Shown piece after piece: positions 31,952 to 40,758 of a stretch of DNA of 64,000 bases; positions within the stretch are counted from its first letter, which is position 1; every line of letters begins with the position of its first letter. This stretch comes from Gemmataceae bacterium. GTDB lineage: Bacteria; Planctomycetota; Planctomycetia; Gemmatales; Gemmataceae. A model generated the notes under the pieces. The model did not search any database, was not told where the DNA came from, and saw nothing but the letters and a program-made list of their open reading frames with translations. The position numbers and the translations under genes were made by a program. The stretch spans positions 62,001 through 126,000 of the forward strand of contig JANWVV010000002.1 of NCBI GenBank assembly GCA_025055795.1, read 5' to 3'.

Positions 31952-33247
31952 TTGCGGATTTCGTCTATGAACACCGGACCGATGTTCGACAATCTGAACA
32001 GTAGCACTCATGACGATCTGACATATCCAGCCGGCTTGCCGGAAAGCGTCGCTCCCCTTGGAGCACAAGCCGATGGAATAGTCCGCGCTATCGCTACTGT
32101 GACTGCCGCGGCCGCCTTCGTCTTATTCCTGGGTGCTTTCGTTAATGGCCGCCAGTTTTTCCATTCCTACCTGTTCGGTTACGTTTTCGCCTTGGATCTG
32201 GCTCTAGGAGCTCTGTTCTGGAACCTGATTCATCATATCAGCGACGCTGGCTGGTCTGTCGGACTCCGTCGCATCTATGAAAATATCCATCGGGCTATTC
32301 TGCCATTGAGTTTACTTTTTATCCCTATCCTGATTGGTATCCACTTAGGACAACTTCATCAGTGGTACGGCTTCATCCATTCCCCTCCTCCCGAAGAGAC
32401 ACACTTACAGCACTTATGGCATGTTAAACATATCTACTTCAACACCACATTCTTTCTTTTGAGACTATGTATATACTTCAGCATTTGGATCATCTTCTCA
32501 CTAATCATGAGAAACTGGTCGATGCTCCAAGACAAGGTTGGTGGAGCAACACTCACACTGAGGATGCAACGTTGGGCCCCCCTCGGGTTGGTCCTGCTCG
32601 GTCTGAGTACAACGTTTTTCGCCTTCGACATTCTTATGAGCTTGCAATACACCTGGTTTAGCACGATCTACGGCGTGTATTACTGGGTCGGGGGATTCCG
32701 GGGGAGTCTGTCACTAGCGGTATTGCTAGTTCTAGGACTTCATGCCGCAGGATATCTCCAACGTACCATCACTATCGAACACTTGCACGATGCTGGCAAA
32801 CTTATGTTTGGTCTGACCATATTTTGGGCTTATATCGCCTTTGCCCAGTATTTCCTCATCTGGTATGGAAACATGCCGGAAGAAACACAATTCTATTTGC
32901 TACGTAGAAATGGTGCATGGTATGAAATGACAATACTTTTGCCTGTTTTGTATTTCGTTGTACCATTCTTCATGCTTCTACCTCGTGCTCATAAACGTAG
33001 TCCACGGTGGCTAGCAGCCACGGCGATGTTAATTCTCCTCATGCATGCCTACGACTTGTACTGGCAAATCATGCCCGTATTACACTCAGAGACGCTACGT
33101 TTTCATTGGCTCGATGTGGCTGCTTTTATCAGCTTCAGCGGTATCGTACTCTTGGCTACTATTTGGGGATTTCAAAGAGCACCTCTGATCCCTGTCCGCG
33201 ATGCCCGTCTTCAGGAAACGATTGACTATGTCAACGAAACTCCATGA
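31952..33247 (+). CDS. actF: Alternative complex III membrane subunit (ActF)
   Basis: About ten TM helices, quinol:cytochrome c oxidoreductase-like FWAYIAFAQYFLIWYGNMPEETQFYLLR; start at 31952 or 31967. Confidence 0.9.
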   Translation: MRISSMNTGPMFDNLNSSTHDDLTYPAGLPESVAPLGAQADGIVRAIATVTAAAAFVLFLGAFVNGRQFFHSYLFGYVFALDLALGALFWNLIHHISDAGWSVGLRRIYENIHRAILPLSLLFIPILIGIHLGQLHQWYGFIHSPPPEETHLQHLWHVKHIYFNTTFFLLRLCIYFSIWIIFSLIMRNWSMLQDKVGGATLTLRMQRWAPLGLVLLGLSTTFFAFDILMSLQYTWFSTIYGVYYWVGGFRGSLSLAVLLVLGLHAAGYLQRTITIEHLHDAGKLMFGLTIFWAYIAFAQYFLIWYGNMPEETQFYLLRRNGAWYEMTILLPVLYFVVPFFMLLPRAHKRSPRWLAATAMLILLMHAYDLYWQIMPVLHSETLRFHWLDVAAFISFSGIVLLATIWGFQRAPLIPVRDARLQETIDYVNETP

Positions 33248-33282
33248 TCTTAATATAGATGACCACCGCGTGAGGTAACCAT

Positions 33283-33663
33283 ATGGATGCATCTATACAA
33301 CAAAAAATTGATGAGGGTACACCAGTGCCAGAACCGGTGTTTCCTTATCTTACCGTTGTGGCAACCTTACTGACACTATTTTTGTTCGCCAGTCTGATGC
33401 TATTAGCGTATTATTCACCCTATGCTCCTCAAGCGGATTCTGAAACGGATGCTGATGTGCTCGATCCCATGACCAAAATGGCCGAGATTCGCGCTAAAAA
33501 CCAGGCAATCTTAGAAGGACGGCAAGACGCCGGAACGCAAATGTCTCTGCAAGCCGCTATGAGCGAACTTTTGAGCAAGCTCCGCACTGAAAAAGATACT
33601 CTGCCTTTCCCTAAACCTCCTCCTTCATTAGATAATAAAGATAACAATGTACAAAAGAAATGA
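33283..33663 (+). CDS. Small single-TM protein between ActF and cbb3 genes, unknown
   Basis: 126 aa, one TM (LTVVATLLTLFLFASLMLLAYYSPYAP) and a charged C-terminal tail. Confidence 0.7.
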   Translation: MDASIQQKIDEGTPVPEPVFPYLTVVATLLTLFLFASLMLLAYYSPYAPQADSETDADVLDPMTKMAEIRAKNQAILEGRQDAGTQMSLQAAMSELLSKLRTEKDTLPFPKPPPSLDNKDNNVQKK

Positions 33664-33721
33664 ATTTCGATACATATGATTCTTATAATGATACACATAA
33701 TAAATTTGGAGGAAGCAACCG

Positions 33722-33934
33722 ATGGATCCCGTTGATGTAGCAGTCCTGTTGACCGTGTTTGGTTCCGTCCTGACTTTTGGGGGAGCAGCGGTTTGGGCGC
33801 TGAATTGGGCGGTTCAAAACGGTCAGTTTGAAAACTTCCAGCGAGGAGCATTGTCCATCTTCGATGTAGACGAACCTGTTGGTCAGGCCACAGATTACTT
33901 TCCTGGAGAAGCACCACCGCCAGCCGCATCTTGA
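33722..33934 (+). CDS. ccoS: CcoS-like cbb3 oxidase maturation protein
   Basis: Short TM protein with AVWALNWAVQNGQFENFQRGALSIFDVD, similar to the CcoS pattern; next to ccoN. Confidence 0.7.
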   Translation: MDPVDVAVLLTVFGSVLTFGGAAVWALNWAVQNGQFENFQRGALSIFDVDEPVGQATDYFPGEAPPPAAS

Positions 33935-33976
33935 ACCTTGTATTCCGAAACCATGTTGCTACGGAGGTGAAAGCCG

Positions 33977-35488
33977 ATGGCCGTTAACGTCCTCACGCGG
34001 GACGACCACCGCCTACAGGCTGCCCGTCACCGGGCGAGCATCGATCTGTCCTGCCGCGGACCGGTACTGGCTTTCTGCACCACGGCTCTTTTCTGGTTGC
34101 TAGTGGGTTCTGCTTTGGCACTGATCGCCTCGATCAAATTACATAGCCCTTATTTCCTAACAGGCAGTTCTGTGTTAACTTTTGGCAGGGTGCGAATGGC
34201 CCATTTGCAAGCCGTAGCCTTGGGTTGGTCCTCGTTGGCCGCCATGGCTGCGTGTCTGTGGCTGATGTGCCGGCTGTCGCGGGTGGAATTAACCTACCCA
34301 CGCATGTTGTATGTGGCGTGTGCATTGTGGAACATTGCTACCACCTTGGCCGTCGGAGGTATCCTGCTTGGCGACGGCACGTCCGTTGAATGGCTTGATG
34401 CCCCTGTGTATGCACAACCTTTCTTTGTTGCGGGGGTAGGTCTGGTAGCCGGTTGGGTGGCAGCCACCTTTCGCCGGCGTCAAGAATCTCACGTTTATGT
34501 CACACAATGGTACATCTTAGCTGCCGTCTTTTGGTTTCCGTGGCTTTACACGGTAGCAACATTAATGATTTTCTGGACACCAGTTACTGGTGTCGTACAA
34601 CCCGTTATCAACTGGTGGTTCAACCATAACTTTCTTGGATTGTGGCTAACTCCCATCGGCGTGGGTACTGCCTACTATCTCATCCCCAAAATCTTGGGTC
34701 GCCCTATCCACAGTTATTATCTCAGCATCACCGGCTTTTGGGCCCTCGCGTTGTTTTACTCGTGGGCCGGCATGCATCATCTGATTGGTGGGCCTATCCC
34801 TGCATGGTTGGCTACAGCAAGTACGGTGGGCAGTATGATGATGTTTATTCCTGTTATCGCCGTTGCCATCAATCATCACATGACAATGATTGGCTACTTC
34901 CATCGTCTCAAATACAGTCCATCACTACGATTTACTGTCTTTGGAGCTATTGCCTATACTGCTGTTAGCTTCCAGGGCTCTATTGAATCACTCAAAGATT
35001 TCAGCGAAGTGACTCACTTTACCCACTATACCGTGGGTCACGCTCATTTGGGGGCCTACGGTTTTGTCGCCATGATATTTTTCGGCCTATATTACTATAT
35101 GATACCACGTCTAACGGGCCGGGAGTGGGCCAGCAGTCGACTTATTCGTCTACATTTTTGGTGCAGTGCAATTGGCATCACCCTTTATTTCACAACTCTA
35201 TCTATTGCAGGCTGGTGGCAGGGACGCATGCTTAATAATCCTAATGTGCCCTTTGCCAATATCATAGCCTACATTCAACCTTACTTAGCTCTACGTAGTA
35301 TAGCTGGCATTTTAATGACAATTGGACATATTGCCTTTGCCATTCTATTTATTGTGAACATTGCAGGCTGGGGACGGTTACGAACAGCAGGACCCACTCT
35401 TTTCGTTGAACCTGTACAACAACACACACCAGAAGTGGCAACCTCTGTTCCCTATCTTCGACCACAATCTGTTCATCTACATCAATAG
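33977..35488 (+). CDS. ccoN: cbb3-type cytochrome c oxidase subunit I (CcoN)
   Basis: MAHLQAVALGW, NHNFLGLWLTPIGVGTAYYLIPK, FYSWAGMHHLIGGPIP, HYTVGHAHLGAYGF. Confidence 0.92.
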   Translation: MAVNVLTRDDHRLQAARHRASIDLSCRGPVLAFCTTALFWLLVGSALALIASIKLHSPYFLTGSSVLTFGRVRMAHLQAVALGWSSLAAMAACLWLMCRLSRVELTYPRMLYVACALWNIATTLAVGGILLGDGTSVEWLDAPVYAQPFFVAGVGLVAGWVAATFRRRQESHVYVTQWYILAAVFWFPWLYTVATLMIFWTPVTGVVQPVINWWFNHNFLGLWLTPIGVGTAYYLIPKILGRPIHSYYLSITGFWALALFYSWAGMHHLIGGPIPAWLATASTVGSMMMFIPVIAVAINHHMTMIGYFHRLKYSPSLRFTVFGAIAYTAVSFQGSIESLKDFSEVTHFTHYTVGHAHLGAYGFVAMIFFGLYYYMIPRLTGREWASSRLIRLHFWCSAIGITLYFTTLSIAGWWQGRMLNNPNVPFANIIAYIQPYLALRSIAGILMTIGHIAFAILFIVNIAGWGRLRTAGPTLFVEPVQQHTPEVATSVPYLRPQSVHLHQ

Positions 35489-35500
35489 TCATGTTCGAGG

Positions 35501-36334
35501 ATGACTATTATGGATCGTGGCATGGTCCTATTTGTAGGTGCTCTTTTAACATTCACGTCCAGTTGGTTAGGACTGGTGCTGTTTCCGTTTTGGCAGTTAC
35601 AAAATCAGCCACCCTATCGCTCAGAACCTACCGACGATCCTTATCCACGTCCCCTTCAGGGTCTTGCATGGGTAGGAATGAAAGTCTATCAACAAAGTGG
35701 TTGCATGTATTGTCATAGTCAACAGATCCGCAGCGATCGTTTTGGGAATTGGTGGGAAGAACCTATAGGTATGATGCGTACGGGTGGAGATATCAAACGT
35801 GGCTGGGGACTGCGACGCACTGTGCCGCGTGATTATATATATGACTACCCTACAATGTTAGGGACAATGCGTACGGGACCTGATCTTTCAAACGTAGGCA
35901 GCCGTTATTCTGCTCTATGGCAACACATACATACTTACAATCCACGGGCATTCAACAACTGGAGCATCATGCCATCGTTTGCCTACTTATATCGCAAGGA
36001 GAAAATAGTCGGTTCGAGGTCGGAAAAGGCCCTACCACTAGGAAGAGAATGGACGGTCCATCCTGGCTACCGCTGGCGTCCATCTGAGGCTGAATGGGAA
36101 TTAATCTTGAGGGAGCAAGGCACTTATATTCTGACAAGCTATCTTGCAGAGACACCGCAACCAGACAACCTTAATCTGGCCACACTGCAGGGAAAACGAC
36201 AATTGTTGGAATATTGGCTTGCCACCCCTGAAGAAGACTGGCAACTGGTGCCCACTCCTCAGGCTGAAGCCCTCGTAGCGTATCTGCTAACCCTACGGAA
36301 AGCCGAATATCCCCTTCCGGAGGCGAAAGAATGA
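35501..36334 (+). CDS. ccoO: cbb3-type cytochrome c oxidase subunit II (CcoO)
   Basis: TM anchor, CMYCHSQQIRSD, GPDLSNVGSRYS, HIHTYNPRAFNNWSIMPSF. Confidence 0.92.
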   Translation: MTIMDRGMVLFVGALLTFTSSWLGLVLFPFWQLQNQPPYRSEPTDDPYPRPLQGLAWVGMKVYQQSGCMYCHSQQIRSDRFGNWWEEPIGMMRTGGDIKRGWGLRRTVPRDYIYDYPTMLGTMRTGPDLSNVGSRYSALWQHIHTYNPRAFNNWSIMPSFAYLYRKEKIVGSRSEKALPLGREWTVHPGYRWRPSEAEWELILREQGTYILTSYLAETPQPDNLNLATLQGKRQLLEYWLATPEEDWQLVPTPQAEALVAYLLTLRKAEYPLPEAKE

Positions 36335-37197
36335 ATCCCATGCCTTCGAAGCCTAATGAAGATGAAACGCCAAGACCATTTGTCACCTCTCCATATCAGC
36401 AAGAGTACGTGGAAGAAGTTGAAATTGCTGACGAGGAGCGCGATACGATCCAGAGAATGATGGATGTGCTCGCTCGTGAGCATGCAGAACCGCGAGACGG
36501 GTTCGAACCAGTGCCGTTTTGGGTAGCTGTTGTATCTGCGGGACTGCTAGCTTGGGGGGGGTACTATGTGGGCACTAATTCCGCGGATTTTCGACCCGAC
36601 GTTTATGATCGAAGTGACCTGACCGTAGGAAGTAGTACATCTGCAGGCCAATCAGGCGGACCAGAACCTGATCCACAAACGGTAACCGAGCTCATGAAAA
36701 TCGGCGAACAAAAATATGCCGCTATATGTGCTTCATGCCATCAACCAAACGGGCAAGGCAACTTGGCCCAAGGCATTCCACCGCTTGACGGCTCTGAATG
36801 GGTAGTTGGCGAACAGGCATCACCGGCCAGATTGGCACGTATTGTTCTCTACGGCCTAAGTGGACCGATCACGGTTAAGGGACGCGTTTATAATGGGCAA
36901 ATGCCGGCCCAAGGAAATGTATTGAAAGACTATGAGATAGCGGCTGTCCTCACCTATATACGCAATAGCTGGACCAACAAAGCAGATAAAGAAAATAATC
37001 AATCCTCAATAGTAGCAGCTGTTATAAGGGCAGCAAGATTAGTTGAAGGAAATCGCAAAACGAATGGAACGCAGCCTTATACGGTAAATGAATTGAAAAA
37101 AATTCCGATTAATTATTCTGATTTCGGCAGCATACCCATTAAAAAAGATGAAAAAGAAACAAGAGATAAGGGGAAAACTCTAAATGAGAAAAAATAA
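36331..37197 (+). CDS. CcoP-like monoheme cytochrome c (cbb3 subunit III-like)
   Basis: One TM (FWVAVVSAGLLAWGGYYVG), one CxxCH (CASCHQPNGQG), C-terminal Lys/Asn-rich tail. Confidence 0.82.
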   Translation: MNPMPSKPNEDETPRPFVTSPYQQEYVEEVEIADEERDTIQRMMDVLAREHAEPRDGFEPVPFWVAVVSAGLLAWGGYYVGTNSADFRPDVYDRSDLTVGSSTSAGQSGGPEPDPQTVTELMKIGEQKYAAICASCHQPNGQGNLAQGIPPLDGSEWVVGEQASPARLARIVLYGLSGPITVKGRVYNGQMPAQGNVLKDYEIAAVLTYIRNSWTNKADKENNQSSIVAAVIRAARLVEGNRKTNGTQPYTVNELKKIPINYSDFGSIPIKKDEKETRDKGKTLNEKK

Positions 37198-39922
37198 TAA
37201 TGGAAATGCCAGTACAAAATTCTGTAGCAACTGTGGTATTCCACTACCACAATATCCCCTGATGGGCAGACCCTGGAATGGTGCACCGCCTGCCTATTAC
37301 TGTTGCTACGGATGCTTAGCAGTCGGCGAAGAGCATAAAGAAAAGCAACAAATCACTGAAAATACTGACACATCGCAGTTCATATCACGATTATCACTTT
37401 CAGGTTGGAAATTAGGTATATCAATATTGATAGTATCACAAATAATGATTTTTGGTATTGCTGTCAATCTACATCGTGATATATCATCTCAAACCAAATT
37501 ATTTGTAAAAATTATCATCATGATAGGTGCAATAATAGTCTCTATTGTACTAGGTAGCAATTTATTAAAAACTGTGTACATAAATCTAGTACAAAGAAGA
37601 ATTAGTATAGAGTTATTATTTCTAATAACACTATTAGGATCCTTTATTGCATCATGTGATTCATTGGTCAATGATTATGAATATACTTATTTTGAAGTTA
37701 TTCCCATTTTATTAATCACATATACATTAGGAAATATAATAGTTGCCAAGGCGCGAGAGCGAGCTATCCAAAAAGCGGCATCATGGAGCGAAGAAATATG
37801 TATAGCACGTAAGGTAACAACTAATCAAGAGTATTGCTTAGTGCCTGTTGATAAGATAGAGATAGGTGACTATATTCAGGTGCGACCCGGCGAACTGGTT
37901 CCAGTAAACGGTGTGATCACCCAGGGAACAGCATATGTCTTTTCGCATCTGCTTACAGGCAATCAACATCCAATGATACGACGAATAAATGATATAATAT
38001 ATGCAGGAGAGATAGTATATGATTCAGTTCTCTATATAAGAGTAGCAGAAAGTGGTAAAGATCGTTGGATCAATAGTATTATTAACACTGTAAAAAAAAC
38101 TCAGACAGATATACAACTAGAGCCGTCTTATGTAAATTGGATTACAAAAATATTCGTCAAAATATTAATCATTGTTTCTTTAGTAACCTTTCTTTATTGG
38201 TATGTCTTACAAGAAGTTCCCTGGCACAGAGCCTTGTATTACTCGTCAAGCGTACTACTGGTGTCATGTCCTTGCGTATTTGGAATCGCTATTCCATTGA
38301 TCACCTGGAGGACTATACGCCTACTAGCCGATAACGGATTGATAGTAAGAAAACATGATTTCATACGAAAAATCCCAGAAATCACATGTATCGTATTTGA
38401 CAAAACTGGCACACTGACACATATTGACAAATATGACATCGAAATAATAACACCTTTGCATGGACAGGAACGAAATATCCTGCTGTCGCAGCTATCATTT
38501 ATAGAACAACACACCAATCATCCAGTAGCAGTCGCACTTCGCGATCTATATAATCATACCGCAGAACATAATAGATGTATTTTACATAAATTGACAATCG
38601 TCCCAGCCTGTGGTATTACTGCAGAAATTGAACAGGATGGGACAAGGTTCACATATGACATCGGTACAAGTGACTGGATTCTGAAAATTTGTGATACATC
38701 TCTTTTCAAACAAGTATGGAACATTAATGAAAATAGTAATATACATGGCAGTATACTTATATCACGGAATAAAGTTTTATTATGTATTATGAATTTAAGA
38801 GAAAGATGGCATGATAATATTGATAATATACTAGAAAAACTAATTAATATGCGGGTCAAAATATATATACTAACTGGAGAGAAAGATAGCTATATATATA
38901 ATTCCAAGAATGTAGTATTATGTACTAATATGTCCCCAGCACAAAAAGAGCAATTTGTTCAAATGAAAATTGAGCAGAAGGAAAAGGTTCTATATATAGG
39001 AGATGGTATTAACGATGTGCCAGCCATGTGTTGCTCCTATGTGTCTATCGGAATTGCAAGCAGGAGTGATCTAGTAGCATCATTGACTGATGCTATACTT
39101 TATAATAGAGACTTAGGTATAATACCTTGGGTAATTGATATTTGTAGCAGAGCGCGTGTTGCACTAGCCAAATCCTTAACATTTGCACTAATATATAATC
39201 TTTTGGGCATCTCGATGGCTGCTATGGGCATATTAGATCCTGTCTCAGCATCATTGTTAATGACATTCTCGGGATTGACCCTAATAACCTATATGGAGAG
39301 GATATATGAACAAAGTAAATGTCACTATAGAAGAGATCTTAATAAAATGTATTCTATGAACAGAAATATACTAACAATTATTGTAGTAGTATCTATTACT
39401 ATTTACGGAACAATAATACTGCATATTTATAGATATGATTTTTTATTAATATTATATATAATTATAATTACGTTGATTTCCTATTTACTATACTTTTGGA
39501 ACATTGATTATATGATCATGTTCTCATCTATGATGATATCAGCTAGTTTAAGTCATGTTTTCAATCTCTCATCAAATATACAAAGTTCATATGCACAAAT
39601 TTGCTACCCGTTGAACTCACTAAGTGAATTTGGTGCCATAGTTTCCATGTTAATCCTAAGTAACGTATTTTCAATATTATTCTGTTGGAAGCAAACAACA
39701 AACATACATAAATTTTCTATGCTAATCGGAGGTAATCTAGGTATGCTATTGGGTTTTGGGATATTACATACAAATGTCAATAGTGTTTATCCGCCAATCT
39801 ATTACAATCATCTAATAATGGATATTGTTATGTTCCTTGGCATGACAGTCGGAACAGTCATTATGGAAAATATATTTCATTTGTCACTCAAATTTCATCA
39901 TATTTCATGCAATAGCTATTAA
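37184..39922 (+). CDS. CcoI-like heavy-metal P1B-type ATPase with atypical TGN motif and C-terminal multi-TM extension
   Basis: N-terminal CSNCGIP...YYCCYGC, CPC (SCPCVFGIAIP), FDKTGTLTH, HTNHPVA, GDGINDVPA; last about 200 aa are extra hydrophobic segments. Confidence 0.88.
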   Translation: MRKNNNGNASTKFCSNCGIPLPQYPLMGRPWNGAPPAYYCCYGCLAVGEEHKEKQQITENTDTSQFISRLSLSGWKLGISILIVSQIMIFGIAVNLHRDISSQTKLFVKIIIMIGAIIVSIVLGSNLLKTVYINLVQRRISIELLFLITLLGSFIASCDSLVNDYEYTYFEVIPILLITYTLGNIIVAKARERAIQKAASWSEEICIARKVTTNQEYCLVPVDKIEIGDYIQVRPGELVPVNGVITQGTAYVFSHLLTGNQHPMIRRINDIIYAGEIVYDSVLYIRVAESGKDRWINSIINTVKKTQTDIQLEPSYVNWITKIFVKILIIVSLVTFLYWYVLQEVPWHRALYYSSSVLLVSCPCVFGIAIPLITWRTIRLLADNGLIVRKHDFIRKIPEITCIVFDKTGTLTHIDKYDIEIITPLHGQERNILLSQLSFIEQHTNHPVAVALRDLYNHTAEHNRCILHKLTIVPACGITAEIEQDGTRFTYDIGTSDWILKICDTSLFKQVWNINENSNIHGSILISRNKVLLCIMNLRERWHDNIDNILEKLINMRVKIYILTGEKDSYIYNSKNVVLCTNMSPAQKEQFVQMKIEQKEKVLYIGDGINDVPAMCCSYVSIGIASRSDLVASLTDAILYNRDLGIIPWVIDICSRARVALAKSLTFALIYNLLGISMAAMGILDPVSASLLMTFSGLTLITYMERIYEQSKCHYRRDLNKMYSMNRNILTIIVVVSITIYGTIILHIYRYDFLLILYIIIITLISYLLYFWNIDYMIMFSSMMISASLSHVFNLSSNIQSSYAQICYPLNSLSEFGAIVSMLILSNVFSILFCWKQTTNIHKFSMLIGGNLGMLLGFGILHTNVNSVYPPIYYNHLIMDIVMFLGMTVGTVIMENIFHLSLKFHHISCNSY

Positions 39923-40743
39923 ATAATGAAGTAGTATAACGACAACATGAATGCTATTATAATTACTATGTATCGCACGAATTGAGAAGGCAATTTGCGT
40001 GCAACACTAGCTCCCGTATATCCTCCTGCCATCGCTGTTAAAATCATGGGTATTGCATAGTTCCATACAATCATATCGTTGCAAACAAATATTAAAATTG
40101 AAGCTGTATTGATCACTGCGGCAAGAAATGTTTTGACAGCATTCATGAAATGGATATTTCCAATATTCATAAAACCTAATACAGATAACATCAAAATACC
40201 TATCCCGGCACCGAAGTAACCACCATATAGTGATATCAGAAACTGAATTATGGCTGCCAATATATATTTCACTTTCGATGATGCATAATTCAATTTTGAG
40301 CTTGTGTGTTCACCATAGTGTTTCTTTACCCATCGGTATAGGGGTCCTTGAATCATGAAGAGGATTGCCGCCAATAAAATCAACCAAGGAACTAGCGCCG
40401 AGAAGATACCTGGTGCTATAGCTACTAACCAAGCTCCTATTCCACCCCCGAGCAAGCTTGGCGGCAGCATGCGCAAGGCGAAATGCCGGCAATTCCAAAG
40501 CTCTCGGCGATACCCTAATGCCCCTGCGTACGAACCAGGTAGCAAAGCTAATGTACTTGTTGCATTCGCCAGAGCCGGATCTGTGACTGCTGAAAGTGCC
40601 GGAAAGGTCAATAGGGTGCCGCCACCTGCTATAGAATTAATGACACCGGCACCAAATGCGGCCAAGCATAGTACGGTGTAGACCTCCCACTGTTCCATAA
40701 TAATAAAGCAGTACGCCGCACTGTGCGATCGACCAGTGTTCAT
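39919..40743 (-). CDS. TauE/SafE family membrane protein
   Basis: AFGAGVINSIAGGGTLLTFPALSAV and second-half LSLYGGYFGAGIGILMLSVLGF. Confidence 0.88.
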   Translation of the reverse strand: MNTGRSHSAAYCFIIMEQWEVYTVLCLAAFGAGVINSIAGGGTLLTFPALSAVTDPALANATSTLALLPGSYAGALGYRRELWNCRHFALRMLPPSLLGGGIGAWLVAIAPGIFSALVPWLILLAAILFMIQGPLYRWVKKHYGEHTSSKLNYASSKVKYILAAIIQFLISLYGGYFGAGIGILMLSVLGFMNIGNIHFMNAVKTFLAAVINTASILIFVCNDMIVWNYAIPMILTAMAGGYTGASVARKLPSQFVRYIVIIIAFMLSLYYFII

Positions 40744-40758
40744 TTGGCATGTTAGGTA

